64,000 bases of DNA from Gemmatimonadota bacterium (GTDB lineage Bacteria > Latescibacterota > UBA2968), in contig PAXL01000026.1 of the NCBI GenBank assembly GCA_002714465.1, forward strand, positions 72,496 through 136,495. The letters run 5' to 3'. The stretch's first letter is position 1, and each line of letters begins with the position of its first letter. Under the pieces are notes generated by a model. It was not told the DNA's origin. It was given only the letters and a program-made list of their open reading frames with translations, and made no database searches. The position numbers and the translations under genes were made by a program. Of the stretch, positions 54,540 through 63,827 are shown in pieces.

Positions 54540-55316
54540 TCAGCTATCAGCAGAGCCGAACATCCGAGCGGCAGTACGTGCAAGTCCTTTTAAAACAAGG
54601 TCTATTACGATCCGGTGGGGAGTCTTCAAGTGGCCAGTTAGTCGTGCGGCATCGCCCCCTGTCAGAATAACGTCAACCTGATTGAACCCAGCACGGCTAG
54701 CCATTTCGTGTACCAGCCGGTCGACTGACCCAGCCGCTCCGATTAGCAGACCCGTCTGGAGGTTTGCTTCGGTTGTCTGCGGAACCGTCCCTGGTTCACT
54801 GTCGGTGCTGACCTCAGGGAGAAGGCTAGTCCGCTCGGCAAGCGCCCACGCCGAGAGACCCAGTCCGGCCGAGATAGTCCCGCCCCTATAGACGCCATCC
54901 CCCCCAACAACATCGAGTGTAATCGCCGTGCCCGTCCCGACGACGATCGTCGGCTTACCTGTCAGGGCAAACGCCTCTCCAGCAAGCAGCAGTCTGTCGA
55001 TACCTACGGACATCGGATCCGGGACATCGACCCGCAGGCCCAGCGGCAATTCAGGCGTCGCCTCGATCAGCTCAATTGACCAGACACGGTTGACACTCGA
55101 CGCAAACACACCACTGACATCTCGAACGACGCTCCCGAGTATCACGACTGAAGGTGGATCTGGAACCTCCTCGCGAAGAACATCATCGAGAGACACATCG
55201 GCGTAGCCGCCGGTCTCCAAGGTAAAAACCCGGCGAAGCTCCAGCCCCTCGAACACACCCGCCTTGATACGCGTGTTCCCAACGTCGAATGCGAGCAGTC
55301 TGCCGGTTGCTGTCAT
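54540..55316 (-). CDS. coaX: Type III pantothenate kinase
   Basis: 258 residues. CoaX motifs: FDVGNTRIKAGVF phosphate loop (about 9-21), VGIDRLLLAGEAFAL (about 103-117), GTGTAITLDVVG (about 126-137), GGTISAGLGLSAWAL and DVILTGGDA. Phosphorylates pantothenate with ATP in coenzyme A synthesis; K+-dependent in the known enzymes. Its ATG overlaps the stop of birA (ATGA, 55313-55316), a common birA-coaX pairing. These housekeeping genes sit inside a catabolic stretch. Confidence 0.96.
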   Translation of the reverse strand: MTATGRLLAFDVGNTRIKAGVFEGLELRRVFTLETGGYADVSLDDVLREEVPDPPSVVILGSVVRDVSGVFASSVNRVWSIELIEATPELPLGLRVDVPDPMSVGIDRLLLAGEAFALTGKPTIVVGTGTAITLDVVGGDGVYRGGTISAGLGLSAWALAERTSLLPEVSTDSEPGTVPQTTEANLQTGLLIGAAGSVDRLVHEMASRAGFNQVDVILTGGDAARLTGHLKTPHRIVIDLVLKGLARTAARMFGSADS

Positions 55317-56278
55317 GTCGAGGCCCTGACTCGAGTCACATCGCCTGTGTAAATCGACAACTCCTCACCGCTTTCCGTACCTATCACAAGCACGCCGTCG
55401 TTACCCAACCTGATCGCCTCACCTTCCACAAGGGTCTCTCCGAACTGAACCTGCACGTGCTGTCCCCAGAGTGAGCATCGATCTGACCATCGATCCAGCA
55501 AGTGCTGTGGGTCCTGCGCAAGCGAGCCTTCCAGCCGTATGAGGATCTCAACTAAAAGATCCGAACGTTTACATCGTCCACCTACGGACTGTAGCGAGCA
55601 CGCAATCTCTCGAAGCTCGGGAGGAAACTCTTCACGATCCTGAAGAACGTTCACACCTATCCCGACAATCGAGTGAGTCAGCCGGCCCGACTCTGCTCTC
55701 GACTCCGTAAGGATACCCGCCACTTTCATCCCGTCTATCTGGACGTCATTCGGCCACTTCAGCGACGATTCGAGCGTTGTCAAAGCGTCGATCGACTCCG
55801 CTAGGGCGAGACCTGCCCCGAGCGTAACCCTCCACCCCTTATCCATCGCAAGGTCGTGTCGGCGAAGAACAGAAAACCAGAGTCCCGACCCGACCGGAGA
55901 GTGCCACGTGCGACCCAGTCGCCCACGTCCACGCGTCTGGTGCTCGGCAAAGAACGTCGTGCCATCGCTCGCACCCTTCGCAGCGGCTTCAGATGCAAGA
56001 TCGTTCGTCGACTCGGTCTCGAGGAATCCTTCGACCCGCCAATCAATTCCGCGGTCTAGCAAGCTGTCCATCACGCGCGCTTGGTCTATCAGGTCGTATG
56101 GAACCGGGATTCGAAGACCGTAGGCCGGATGCCGATCCACGGGGATCCCCAGACGCTCCAGGACCTCGACGGCCTGGTCAGCAGCCAAACCGGTCGTCTC
56201 GAGTAGCTCGCTCTCTGTGACATAGTCTGACCCGGACTGTGCTAGGACCTCGAGCGCCGTATAGACGGAATCCGGCAA
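55313..56278 (-). CDS. birA: Biotin-[acetyl-CoA-carboxylase] ligase, bifunctional type with N-terminal helix-turn-helix
   Basis: 321 residues from TTG 56276-56278. The N-terminal 60 residues form a winged-helix-like domain (YVTESELLETTGLAADQAVEVLERLG) as in repressor-type BirA. The ligase domain has ETESTNDLASEAA, GRGRLGRTWHSP (ATP/biotin loop), KWPNDVQIDGMKVAGILTES and GIGVNV. Attaches biotin to carboxylase carrier proteins and may repress biotin genes. Starts four bases after the ApnO-like stop and overlaps coaX. Confidence 0.95.
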   Translation of the reverse strand: MPDSVYTALEVLAQSGSDYVTESELLETTGLAADQAVEVLERLGIPVDRHPAYGLRIPVPYDLIDQARVMDSLLDRGIDWRVEGFLETESTNDLASEAAAKGASDGTTFFAEHQTRGRGRLGRTWHSPVGSGLWFSVLRRHDLAMDKGWRVTLGAGLALAESIDALTTLESSLKWPNDVQIDGMKVAGILTESRAESGRLTHSIVGIGVNVLQDREEFPPELREIACSLQSVGGRCKRSDLLVEILIRLEGSLAQDPQHLLDRWSDRCSLWGQHVQVQFGETLVEGEAIRLGNDGVLVIGTESGEELSIYTGDVTRVRAST

Positions 56279-56281
56279 TGT

Positions 56282-57115
56282 CTAAACCTTTCCGACGATC
56301 TTGTTGACGCTGACGAGAAGTTCACCGGGCTCGAACACTTTCTTCCAGTCCGACTGGAACAGATTCGCCTTCGCCTCCTTGATCGCATTCTTGGCGCCAT
56401 CCGAGAACTCCCAGTCAATCACCTCAAACACAATCGCGAGTTCAACATTGATGTGTCCCATCATGAAATCTCTGGCAGCCTGTGCGGGTACGCCTCTTCG
56501 AATCGCCTCGTCCATCGCCTCACGCATCACCGTGATACACGTAGCCGCAACGGTCTCGGACATAGCGGGCTCCAGCATTGCCATCTGTTCGAGCGTCACA
56601 CGGTGCGAGCGAAGGATCGGTCGGAACATCTTTACGGCAATCGCTTCTGCTTTAGCGTAGTGTTCCTCCGGGCCCTGAATGAGCGCGTTTACGATGGCCT
56701 GTTTTGCCTGGCCGCTCCCGAAGAAGTCGCGACGCGCATCTTTGTCGGTCTCGTCATTGAAGACCGGTGGATGTGCCGGGTGAGTCACAAAGTAAGTAAC
56801 GTCTTCTCTCTCCGGCAGTTCTCCCGCGTAGGGTGCTGCGGGATCCAAACAGATCAGTATTGCACTCGACGCCATATTGGGCACGAGTTGTTCAGCGATC
56901 GTCCCAACAAGAATATCCGGGACCGTCATCAGCACCACGTCGGCCTGCCCGACCGCATCCGACTGCGACACGGGTTCGATTCCACGCTCGCGGAGAACCG
57001 CCTCTCCTTTTTCGCTTTCCACAGGCAAGAGCTTGTAGTCGGGATCGTCCTTCAGTGAATTCAAGGCACGGGTGCCCATGCTGCCAGCGGCCCCGATCAG
57101 CGCAATCTTGATCAT
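56282..57115 (-). CDS. Phosphogluconate-dehydrogenase-C-type oxidoreductase, D-apionate oxidoisomerase (ApnO)-like
   Basis: 277 residues. Rossmann IALIGAAGSMGTRALNSL, VVLMTVPD and a helical C-terminal domain (VTLEQMAMLEPAMSETVAATCITVMREAMDEAI) of the PGDH_C family. FVTHPAHPPVFNDETDKDARRDFFGSGQAK is a distinctive central segment. The characterised member ApnO converts D-apionate to 3-oxo-isoapionate. The DUF1537 kinase, MFS carrier and RuBisCO-like genes that follow in the same direction support this reading; without them I would call it only an NAD-dependent sugar-acid dehydrogenase. GGGAGAG precedes the ATG. Confidence 0.78.
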   Translation of the reverse strand: MIKIALIGAAGSMGTRALNSLKDDPDYKLLPVESEKGEAVLRERGIEPVSQSDAVGQADVVLMTVPDILVGTIAEQLVPNMASSAILICLDPAAPYAGELPEREDVTYFVTHPAHPPVFNDETDKDARRDFFGSGQAKQAIVNALIQGPEEHYAKAEAIAVKMFRPILRSHRVTLEQMAMLEPAMSETVAATCITVMREAMDEAIRRGVPAQAARDFMMGHINVELAIVFEVIDWEFSDGAKNAIKEAKANLFQSDWKKVFEPGELLVSVNKIVGKV

Positions 57116-57306
57116 CTGGTCTCTCCCTTTAAAACCGAGTCCATCAACATCGGATCACGGCCTGCCGTTCCTGTATGCAAGATGTCTTTCCAACCCTAAA
57201 GTGCCGAGCCAATGCTAACCATAAGTGAAGGACCGCTCACCCGATCGGGAATCAATCTCAGACACATTCCCACAGGAGTCAGGTCCCACAAAATCGTGAC
57301 CAAACT

Positions 57307-58662
57307 CTACCTTCCGAACAAAACAGTCTTGAAAAAATCCAACTTCCCTACCTGTCCACCTTTGAAGGTTACCTCACACCCATCCAAATCTGAGCCTGGG
57401 GCAAATACCCTGCACAGTGGTGAGCCGGGGGCCATGGGGGCAACAGCTTCGAGAGCAGTCACGCCCATCTCCTTTGCCACATAGTAGGAGGTATCGCCAC
57501 CCGTCGTCGCCGCCCTCCGAAGACCGGTCTCTTCCAAGACCCCTCTGAGCAAATGCCCAAGCCCTCGCCCGATCCGCTCCGCAGTCGTCATTCGTGCCGT
57601 CTCGCCTGTGAGTCCCTGCTGCTCGAGGGCTACCATCGTCTCTGCGATTCTCGGGTCGTCTGGACCGCGTCCAGTATGCGCAATCACCGACTTGCCCTTA
57701 CTAACGAGAGCGCATACATCTAGTATGGCCCGCTCAACAACACGGTCCCGTCGATCATCCACAAACCCCGCTGTGTCCAGAGGACACAAAACGAATCCCT
57801 CCACTTCAGCCGCATCGATTTGGTCGGCTGTCACGGGCGAACAGCTACCGGAAACAACAACGATCTGCTCGACCGGATCTGCCGTCAGCATAGGGGTAGG
57901 CGAGACCTCTCCCGTTTGCTCCCAGTATGCGACTAGCGCGTACTCCAAGCCTGAAGAACCCACAACGAACGGTCCGAACTTCCGCTTTTCCCATATCGCC
58001 TGGCCCACCTTGACCAGATCCGTGTCCGAAACAGTATCGAACAACACAACCTCGCATCCCTGCTCGATCAGGGTATCGACCTTCGCTTCTGCCTGATCGA
58101 GTTCGCAGACATCCACGAGCCCGATCTGCCTGTCCGTTTGCCGACTAAGATGTACGCGGATATCCGCCTCATTCATCGGCGTCGTTGGATGACACGACAT
58201 GGTCGGATGTCGGTCCAGGCGGAACATCTCGCTGTCTAGGCCACTGGATGCGAACACGTTACCGAACGCACAGTAACGTCTTAGAATCGGAGCACCAACG
58301 ATGAGGGGCACATACGAAGGTTCGAACACGTCTACCCCGACATCTACCGCCCGCCCAATGCTGCCGATCTCCGGTGAGGAATCGAAGGTGGAGCAAGTCT
58401 TATAGTGCACGATCGGTGTATTCAGAAGACGGAAGGCTTCCCAGACGGGGCGCAGTTCCTGCTCAGCCTCGTTAGGCGGCATGGCTCGTGTGCGGCCGGC
58501 GACACCGACACCTCGGACTTCACCCAGTTCCGCGACCTGCCCCCGTGTAGGCGGATCGAGGAAAAGGACAGTCCGAAGCCCCGCGAACGTCAAGGACTCC
58601 ATTACGTCGGTGGATCCTGTGAAATCATCACCGTAGTAACTGATCAGGAGCCCGCTATCCAA
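57307..58662 (-). CDS. DUF1537 four-carbon acid-sugar kinase family (3-oxo-isoapionate kinase OiaK-like)
   Basis: About 451 residues from TTG 58660-58662 behind GGAGG; an ATG 14 codons upstream has a weaker site. SYYGDDFTGSTDVMESLTFAG is the substrate-binding loop of the N-terminal half. VVVSGSCSPVTADQIDAAEV and IAHTGRGPDDPRI belong to the hinge. The ATP half ends RRAATTGGDTSYYVAKEMGVTALEAVAPMAPGSPLCRV. Members phosphorylate four-carbon acid sugars or 3-oxo-isoapionate. Its gene lies between the ApnO-like and transporter genes, which favours the isoapionate substrate. Confidence 0.85.
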   Translation of the reverse strand: MDSGLLISYYGDDFTGSTDVMESLTFAGLRTVLFLDPPTRGQVAELGEVRGVGVAGRTRAMPPNEAEQELRPVWEAFRLLNTPIVHYKTCSTFDSSPEIGSIGRAVDVGVDVFEPSYVPLIVGAPILRRYCAFGNVFASSGLDSEMFRLDRHPTMSCHPTTPMNEADIRVHLSRQTDRQIGLVDVCELDQAEAKVDTLIEQGCEVVLFDTVSDTDLVKVGQAIWEKRKFGPFVVGSSGLEYALVAYWEQTGEVSPTPMLTADPVEQIVVVSGSCSPVTADQIDAAEVEGFVLCPLDTAGFVDDRRDRVVERAILDVCALVSKGKSVIAHTGRGPDDPRIAETMVALEQQGLTGETARMTTAERIGRGLGHLLRGVLEETGLRRAATTGGDTSYYVAKEMGVTALEAVAPMAPGSPLCRVFAPGSDLDGCEVTFKGGQVGKLDFFKTVLFGR

Positions 58663-58778
58663 GCAATCGACCTCCGTATCCAGCAGGAGACGAAGCGACC
58701 ACATCTATCAGCGGCTTCCTTAAGTATGCGCTCTCGATGACGAGATATCCGTTCTCTTTGAAGAAATTCCGCTCTGTG

Positions 58779-59969
58779 TTAGACAGCACGTGTTGATGAA
58801 TCCCTTGTTGGGTCGACGACGAATAGTTTCAAATACATACCTGTGAACATGAATCCAATTCCGCTGAACGCAATCAGACCGGCTGGACCATATGCCTCGA
58901 GCAGATAGCCTCCGACTACTCCACCGAGTGCCCCCCCCACCCCCCCGCACATCATCAGGAGCGACATTCTGCTCCCCACCGAACGTGCAGGTCCTAAACC
59001 TGCGATGACGGCGGAAGCGATGCTATGGGAAAAAGCAGCGGGGAGACCGGCCACAACCTGGAGTCCGATCACGTGAGTCCTAGCCTCGACTAAGCTCAGG
59101 CCGAGTCTGCACAGTGCAAACACCACAAGACCACCGAACAGCAGGTTCACGTTCCCCACCCGGCCTGCGTATCGACCTGCAATCAAGACGATCGGGATAC
59201 TCGCCAGGCTCGAAACGGAGTGCATCGAAGTGATAAACGTCAGGGACAGCCCGATATCACTGAGACGAAGGGGGAATGCAATCTCGGACCACTGGAACGA
59301 GAACGACTGAAACATCATCGCGGCACAGAACAGCAGGAGAGGCTTGCCCATCGATGAGGTGTCGATGTCTGTGTCGTCCTGCGCTTGCACCCGATGACGG
59401 TCACAAATCCCGAGCGCCGCAAGCATGGCCAGCATCCAGAACACCGTCATCGTCTTGAACAGCCCTGGATACCCCCACGCTTCTACGATTCGCCCCCCCG
59501 CGAGCCCCCCGATCACGAAGGACGCCGGTGATGCGATCGCCAATCGCGCGAAGGCCCGATCCCGCTGATCCGTCGCGAAGTTCAGTGCGACGATCGCGCG
59601 TGTCAGACTGATCGCGCTCGCACCAAAAGTCCAGAGAAGGGTATTCAGAAAGCAGGCTACCCAGAGCTGGTCCGTGGTCCCCATCAACCAACACACCGGA
59701 ACCTGTATGGCAAGACATCCTACGACGAGCCGATCCCGCAGATGCCATCGGTCGCTGACCCAACCCAACGCCACAGGTCCAAAGGACAATGACACGAGGA
59801 TAATCGCCGAATAGTGACCAATCTCGACGTCCGTCGCGTTCAGAAACCTCAGGTAGATCGGAATGATCGGGAGGAAAAGTGCAGCTCCTGTCCACGCGAA
59901 AATCTGCGACGCGAACGCAAATACAAGCAGTCGCCCGTTCACTGACTCGTTCGCCTCGGATTCGCTCAC
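58779..59969 (-). CDS. MFS transporter
   Basis: 396 residues, twelve hydrophobic segments. The cytoplasmic loop between helices 2 and 3 reads GWVSDRWHLRDRLVVG (the MFS motif A). N-terminus WTGAALFLPIIPIYLRFLNATDVEIGHYSA. Likely proton-driven import of a sugar acid given the surrounding ApnO-like, kinase and RuBisCO-like genes. Starts at GTG, overlapping no gene but only two bases from the stop of the nucleoside-hydrolase-like gene. Confidence 0.9.
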   Translation of the reverse strand: MSESEANESVNGRLLVFAFASQIFAWTGAALFLPIIPIYLRFLNATDVEIGHYSAIILVSLSFGPVALGWVSDRWHLRDRLVVGCLAIQVPVCWLMGTTDQLWVACFLNTLLWTFGASAISLTRAIVALNFATDQRDRAFARLAIASPASFVIGGLAGGRIVEAWGYPGLFKTMTVFWMLAMLAALGICDRHRVQAQDDTDIDTSSMGKPLLLFCAAMMFQSFSFQWSEIAFPLRLSDIGLSLTFITSMHSVSSLASIPIVLIAGRYAGRVGNVNLLFGGLVVFALCRLGLSLVEARTHVIGLQVVAGLPAAFSHSIASAVIAGLGPARSVGSRMSLLMMCGGVGGALGGVVGGYLLEAYGPAGLIAFSGIGFMFTGMYLKLFVVDPTRDSSTRAV

Positions 59970-59970
59970 A

Positions 59971-60912
59971 TCACGCCCAAGACGGGGCGAGGTCTCCCGC
60001 CGCGAACCGCTTCATCTTCCGGAAGAGATCACCGAAGATCGCATCGCGTCTCAAAGAATGCGCGATGGCCACAGAGTGACGACCCTCGTCCACAGACCAC
60101 GTAACCTGATCTGTCAGGATCGGACTCGAAACAATCGTCACGGGCACCCAGGTTGGATCGATGACATAGCCGGTTGCCGAGATGTCCCAGATCTCTTTCG
60201 ATCTCGCGTACTGGTTCTTTCGATACGCCGCAAATGTCTCATACAAAAACTGCCCGACCTCTCCCTGGGACTTCACGTATGCTTCCATCTCGGGAATCGT
60301 CGTCAACAGGTGTGAAGCGACTGTAGCACAAGGGATCTGTACAAACGGGACGCCCGAATCCAGCACGAGCTGAGCAGCACGGACGTCCTGCTTGAGGTTG
60401 AACTCCAGTGCACTCGGCCAGTGTCGGGGCTGTCCACCCAGCCAAACCACCACAATCCGCTTGATCACTCCCGGATCCATCAAAATGGCCGACGCGACAT
60501 TTGTGATCGCACCAATCGCCACGACATACACGGGCCCTTCACCAGACTTCGACATCTCGACGATTGCTTCAGCCGCATCACTTTCGATAGGCTTTTCTCG
60601 AGAAAGCAGATACGCGGTCGATCCTCGGAAGACACGATCCCGTTCGGAAACCCCGAGCCGTTCCAACAACCGGATGATTTCTTCGTAGCTCTTTTCCATC
60701 CCGTCAGCGGGTCCATCCGATCGGTTGTTGTGGAAGGGTGCCGCCGTGATCGCTTCGAGGGAGATCCGGTCCGGTGAGAGCAGTGCGTGAACGACAGCGA
60801 ACTGATCATCGACTTCGTTATATGTGTCTGTATCGAGGATCACTCTCAGCCGACCCTCCGGAGGTGTCAAACGCGACCTGCGCCACTCCTCCGCAATGCT
60901 CGGAAAAACCAT
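59971..60912 (-). CDS. Nucleoside hydrolase-like protein
   Basis: 313 residues of the inosine-uridine hydrolase fold. The N-terminal Ca site is VILDTDTYNEVDDQFAVVHAL, the NE-containing variant of DTDPGxDD; VVAIGAITNVASAIL and VVWLGGQP and the late ISATGYVIDPTWVP with the terminal Asp complete the pocket. Hydrolyses N-glycosidic bonds in known members, but the variant may act on another glycoside, here possibly a substrate of the apionate-like pathway. It is sandwiched between the MFS and RuBisCO-like genes. Confidence 0.85.
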   Translation of the reverse strand: MVFPSIAEEWRRSRLTPPEGRLRVILDTDTYNEVDDQFAVVHALLSPDRISLEAITAAPFHNNRSDGPADGMEKSYEEIIRLLERLGVSERDRVFRGSTAYLLSREKPIESDAAEAIVEMSKSGEGPVYVVAIGAITNVASAILMDPGVIKRIVVVWLGGQPRHWPSALEFNLKQDVRAAQLVLDSGVPFVQIPCATVASHLLTTIPEMEAYVKSQGEVGQFLYETFAAYRKNQYARSKEIWDISATGYVIDPTWVPVTIVSSPILTDQVTWSVDEGRHSVAIAHSLRRDAIFGDLFRKMKRFAAGDLAPSWA

Positions 60913-60997
60913 ATAGCCTCTTGTCTGTTCTCGTTATCTCTTCGCTTTATGGGCCCTCGCCCAGATCGCTGTAAGAGTGTTTTCCGTGGCCCCGCAC

Positions 60998-62251
60998 CTA
61001 TCCGTGGCCGCCGAACTTCTCGATCGATTGTGCAAGTTCCGTATGGTCCTTCGCGTAATCTTGGAGCGGGATGCCCTTCACTGCAGCCTCCCAGCATTGC
61101 CTCAACGCGATGTTCCCCGCTGGTGGACCGCCCGGGTGTGCCATGATCCCGCCGCCCGCGAGATACATCACATCGACGCTTTGAATACGAGTATAGGTTT
61201 CCGGAGCCTGACCGCCCCATTGTCCTGATGAGATCACGGGCATCACGGGGTATCCGCCTAGTATCGGCTCGAAACACGCCTGGATCGACGCCACCACCGA
61301 ATCGTCCGGTTCCCAGAACTTGTTCTGCAGTCCATTGACGTGTATGTGATCCACACCCGCAACACGCCAAATCTTTTGATACGCTCTGAATCCGATCCCC
61401 AGATGTGGCGACCGTGTATACATCCCCCACCCATTCCTATGACCGTGAATTGGAAGCTCACAGTGTCTTCGCAGATGGGCAAGCGCGACGGGACCAATAC
61501 TGTTCAGACTCACCATGACGCACGTACCGCCTGCGTCACGAACCAGATCGTGATGCATCAGCATTGCATCAAGTTCATCGGTGATGTTGAACGCGAACAT
61601 CACCTGCTTGCCCGAAGCATCAGCTGCTGCGTTGATCACGGCCATCACCTTCTCGACACGCTTCTCTATCGGTGAATTCGGTCCGTTCGCCATCAATTCG
61701 TCGTCCTTCACAAAGTCGATATTCGCACCAGCTAAGTCGCCGACGAGATCAGCCGTTGCTTCTGGGGTCAGCCCCACACTAGGCTTTACGATAGTGCCGA
61801 TGATCGGCCGATCGTGAACACTTGCCAGGTCGCGTGTGCCCTGTATCCCGAACTGCGGTCCTGGATAGATGGCCTTTAAGTCATCGGGAAGCTCGAGGTC
61901 GATCAGCTTGAGGCCGGACACATCCCGAAGCTCGAAAAGATTCCCGGCTACGGTGGCTATCAGATTCGGGAGACTAGGCCCCATGTTTTCGATCGGAAAC
62001 GATATCTTCACCTCTGCTCGACGATACACACCGTCTTTTGAAGGCAAAGCACCCGGCAAGCTGGGTGCATCCCCATCCTCGAGACGCTCGATCGATTCGA
62101 TTCGTGCCCTTGAGCGTTTCTTCAGATCGGCCGTCTCGCCTGGCACCTGGACAAAGGTGCCAGAGGACTGCTCACCACTCACAACATCAGCAGCCCTCTC
62201 CACGTCGAAGGGCGTCTCCATCCAGTATGTCGCCACAATCCGGTTCCCCAT
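60998..62251 (-). CDS. RuBisCO-like protein (OiaX/OiaC type)
   Basis: 417 residues from the ATG at 62249-62251. RuBisCO fold with all three Mg/Lys landmarks: Lys156 in TIVKPSVG, the carbamylation Lys182 and acids in FVKDDELM, and HGHRNGWGMYTRSPH, HVNGLQNKF and SSGQWGGQAPETY. It is not a form I-III enzyme because loop 6 and the phosphate-site residues differ. Family members in acid-sugar loci act on 3-oxo-isoapionate-4-phosphate (decarboxylase or transcarboxylase/hydrolase); the adjacent DUF1537 kinase supplies exactly that type of substrate. Which of the two reactions occurs is not decided by sequence alone. Confidence 0.85.
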   Translation of the reverse strand: MGNRIVATYWMETPFDVERAADVVSGEQSSGTFVQVPGETADLKKRSRARIESIERLEDGDAPSLPGALPSKDGVYRRAEVKISFPIENMGPSLPNLIATVAGNLFELRDVSGLKLIDLELPDDLKAIYPGPQFGIQGTRDLASVHDRPIIGTIVKPSVGLTPEATADLVGDLAGANIDFVKDDELMANGPNSPIEKRVEKVMAVINAAADASGKQVMFAFNITDELDAMLMHHDLVRDAGGTCVMVSLNSIGPVALAHLRRHCELPIHGHRNGWGMYTRSPHLGIGFRAYQKIWRVAGVDHIHVNGLQNKFWEPDDSVVASIQACFEPILGGYPVMPVISSGQWGGQAPETYTRIQSVDVMYLAGGGIMAHPGGPPAGNIALRQCWEAAVKGIPLQDYAKDHTELAQSIEKFGGHG

Positions 62252-62511
62252 CTCGCTTCTAACTCCCTTCCACCTGGCCCGTGCCAGTGGCTCTGCTTCA
62301 TCATAGCAGCGGTACATACCCCATACCAGCACCTGCCGATAAGGGAAGCCACCTGCTTGACCGGTCAGGATCCTCTTTCATCACCTTACGTCCGACCTCT
62401 TCGGACCGCCTAGTGCCTTTCCGTGTCGCTATCAAGTACTTTTCGTATCTTGATCCGCCCGAGTTAACACCATCCATAGACAATCGCAAACTATCCACAA
62501 GTCGACTGCAC

Positions 62512-63687
62512 ATGATCAGCCCACAGACACCTGCCTTCTTCCAGGGCGAGGACCTCGACCTGCGACTATTCATCGAAACATGCTCACGGCAACCGGACAG
62601 CGGAGTATACGCCAACTCCTCAAACAACGAGCAACGAATCATTGTTTATGACGGAGATGGGATTCGCAGTAAGCTGTCGCATCCTAGCACACGTAAGAGG
62701 ATCGCATCCGAATGGTGCCACGTGCTACGTGATGGCCCCGGCATTCTCATGATTCGGAATGCCTTCGAGAGTATTACCACGATCGATCGGAGCACATTCT
62801 TGTTCAGAGAAATCGTGCAAAAAGAGAGACGGGCCGACCGCGGACAGGGCGATCACTTCGGGGACAACGAACGCATATGGAACGCGATCCAGAAGGTGTG
62901 CGAGCGAGATCCTGAGCTTTTTATAGAATACTACGGCAACCCGATACTCGCGCTTGCCTGCGAATCCTGGCTTGGACCGGCCTACCGTGTCACGGCCCAG
63001 ATGAACAACGTCAGACCGGGCAGCGCAGAGCAATCGGTCCACCGCGACTATCATCTCGGCTTCCAGTCTCCCGAGACCATCGAGCGCTACCCGGCGCACG
63101 CCCAGGTGATGTCACAATACCTGACGCTGCAGGGAGCTGTCGCACATTCCGACATGCCAGTCGAATCTGGACCGACCTGCCTGCTCCCCTACTCCCACCA
63201 CTTCGCTCCAGGCTACCAGGCCTACCGACACCCGGACTTCCAAGCCTTCTTCGCAGAACACCGGTCACAGGTCGAAATGCAGAAGGGCGACATGATTTTT
63301 TTTAGTCCTGCTGTATACCACGCCGCCGGCGCCAACCGGACAGATTCAGATAGAATCGCAAACCTGCTGCAGATCTCTTCCGCCTTCGGGCGAACCATGG
63401 AGACGCTCGACACAGATGCCATGCTCCTACACATCTATCCACACCTGTTGCGTCAGATCAATACGGGTGACCTGACCATAGATCAGGCGCGTTTTTGTAT
63501 CGCCGCGTCTGCGGATGGATACGCGTTTCCCACAAACATGGATCTTGATCCGCCGGTCAACGGGAATGCGCCAGAGACATGTCAGGAGATGGCGATGCGT
63601 GCGCTTGAGAAGAACTGTCCGCCAGACGAAGTACAGGAGCAACTTGCCGACTACGCACTAAGACGACAGGGCATGAGAGAGATCTGA
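62512..63687 (+). CDS. Phytanoyl-CoA dioxygenase (PhyH) family protein
   Basis: 391 residues from the ATG at 62512; the longer frame upstream lacks domain features. Fe(II)/2-oxoglutarate triad: His177 and Asp179 in VHRDYHLGF, His270 in FFSPAVYHAAGANRT and Arg281 for the co-substrate. Longer than the other two family members here, with helices added at both ends. Divergent from the RuBisCO-like gene; the 260 bases between should hold both promoters, but no confident boxes were picked. Confidence 0.9.
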   Translation: MISPQTPAFFQGEDLDLRLFIETCSRQPDSGVYANSSNNEQRIIVYDGDGIRSKLSHPSTRKRIASEWCHVLRDGPGILMIRNAFESITTIDRSTFLFREIVQKERRADRGQGDHFGDNERIWNAIQKVCERDPELFIEYYGNPILALACESWLGPAYRVTAQMNNVRPGSAEQSVHRDYHLGFQSPETIERYPAHAQVMSQYLTLQGAVAHSDMPVESGPTCLLPYSHHFAPGYQAYRHPDFQAFFAEHRSQVEMQKGDMIFFSPAVYHAAGANRTDSDRIANLLQISSAFGRTMETLDTDAMLLHIYPHLLRQINTGDLTIDQARFCIAASADGYAFPTNMDLDPPVNGNAPETCQEMAMRALEKNCPPDEVQEQLADYALRRQGMREI

Positions 63688-63827
63688 AACCGAGCGTCAA
63701 GAGTGCGTTCCTGACCGTTTAGGAGATCGTGCGAAGATGATTCCAGCGTGTCCACTGCACTAGATAGGCGGACCACTCGGCACAACCGGATTCTGTATCA
63801 GGGTCCGAGACGCCCAATATGTTGTTC
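63688..63827. other. Intergenic region before the IS element, nothing seen
   Basis: About 140 bases between the dioxygenase stop and the terminal inverted repeat of the insertion sequence. No open frame, hairpin with T-tract or promoter that I can support. Confidence 0.4.

Noticed and set aside
56965..56985. GGTTCGATTCC resembling a tRNA T-loop
   Set aside because: Inside the ApnO-like coding region and no cloverleaf can be drawn around it.
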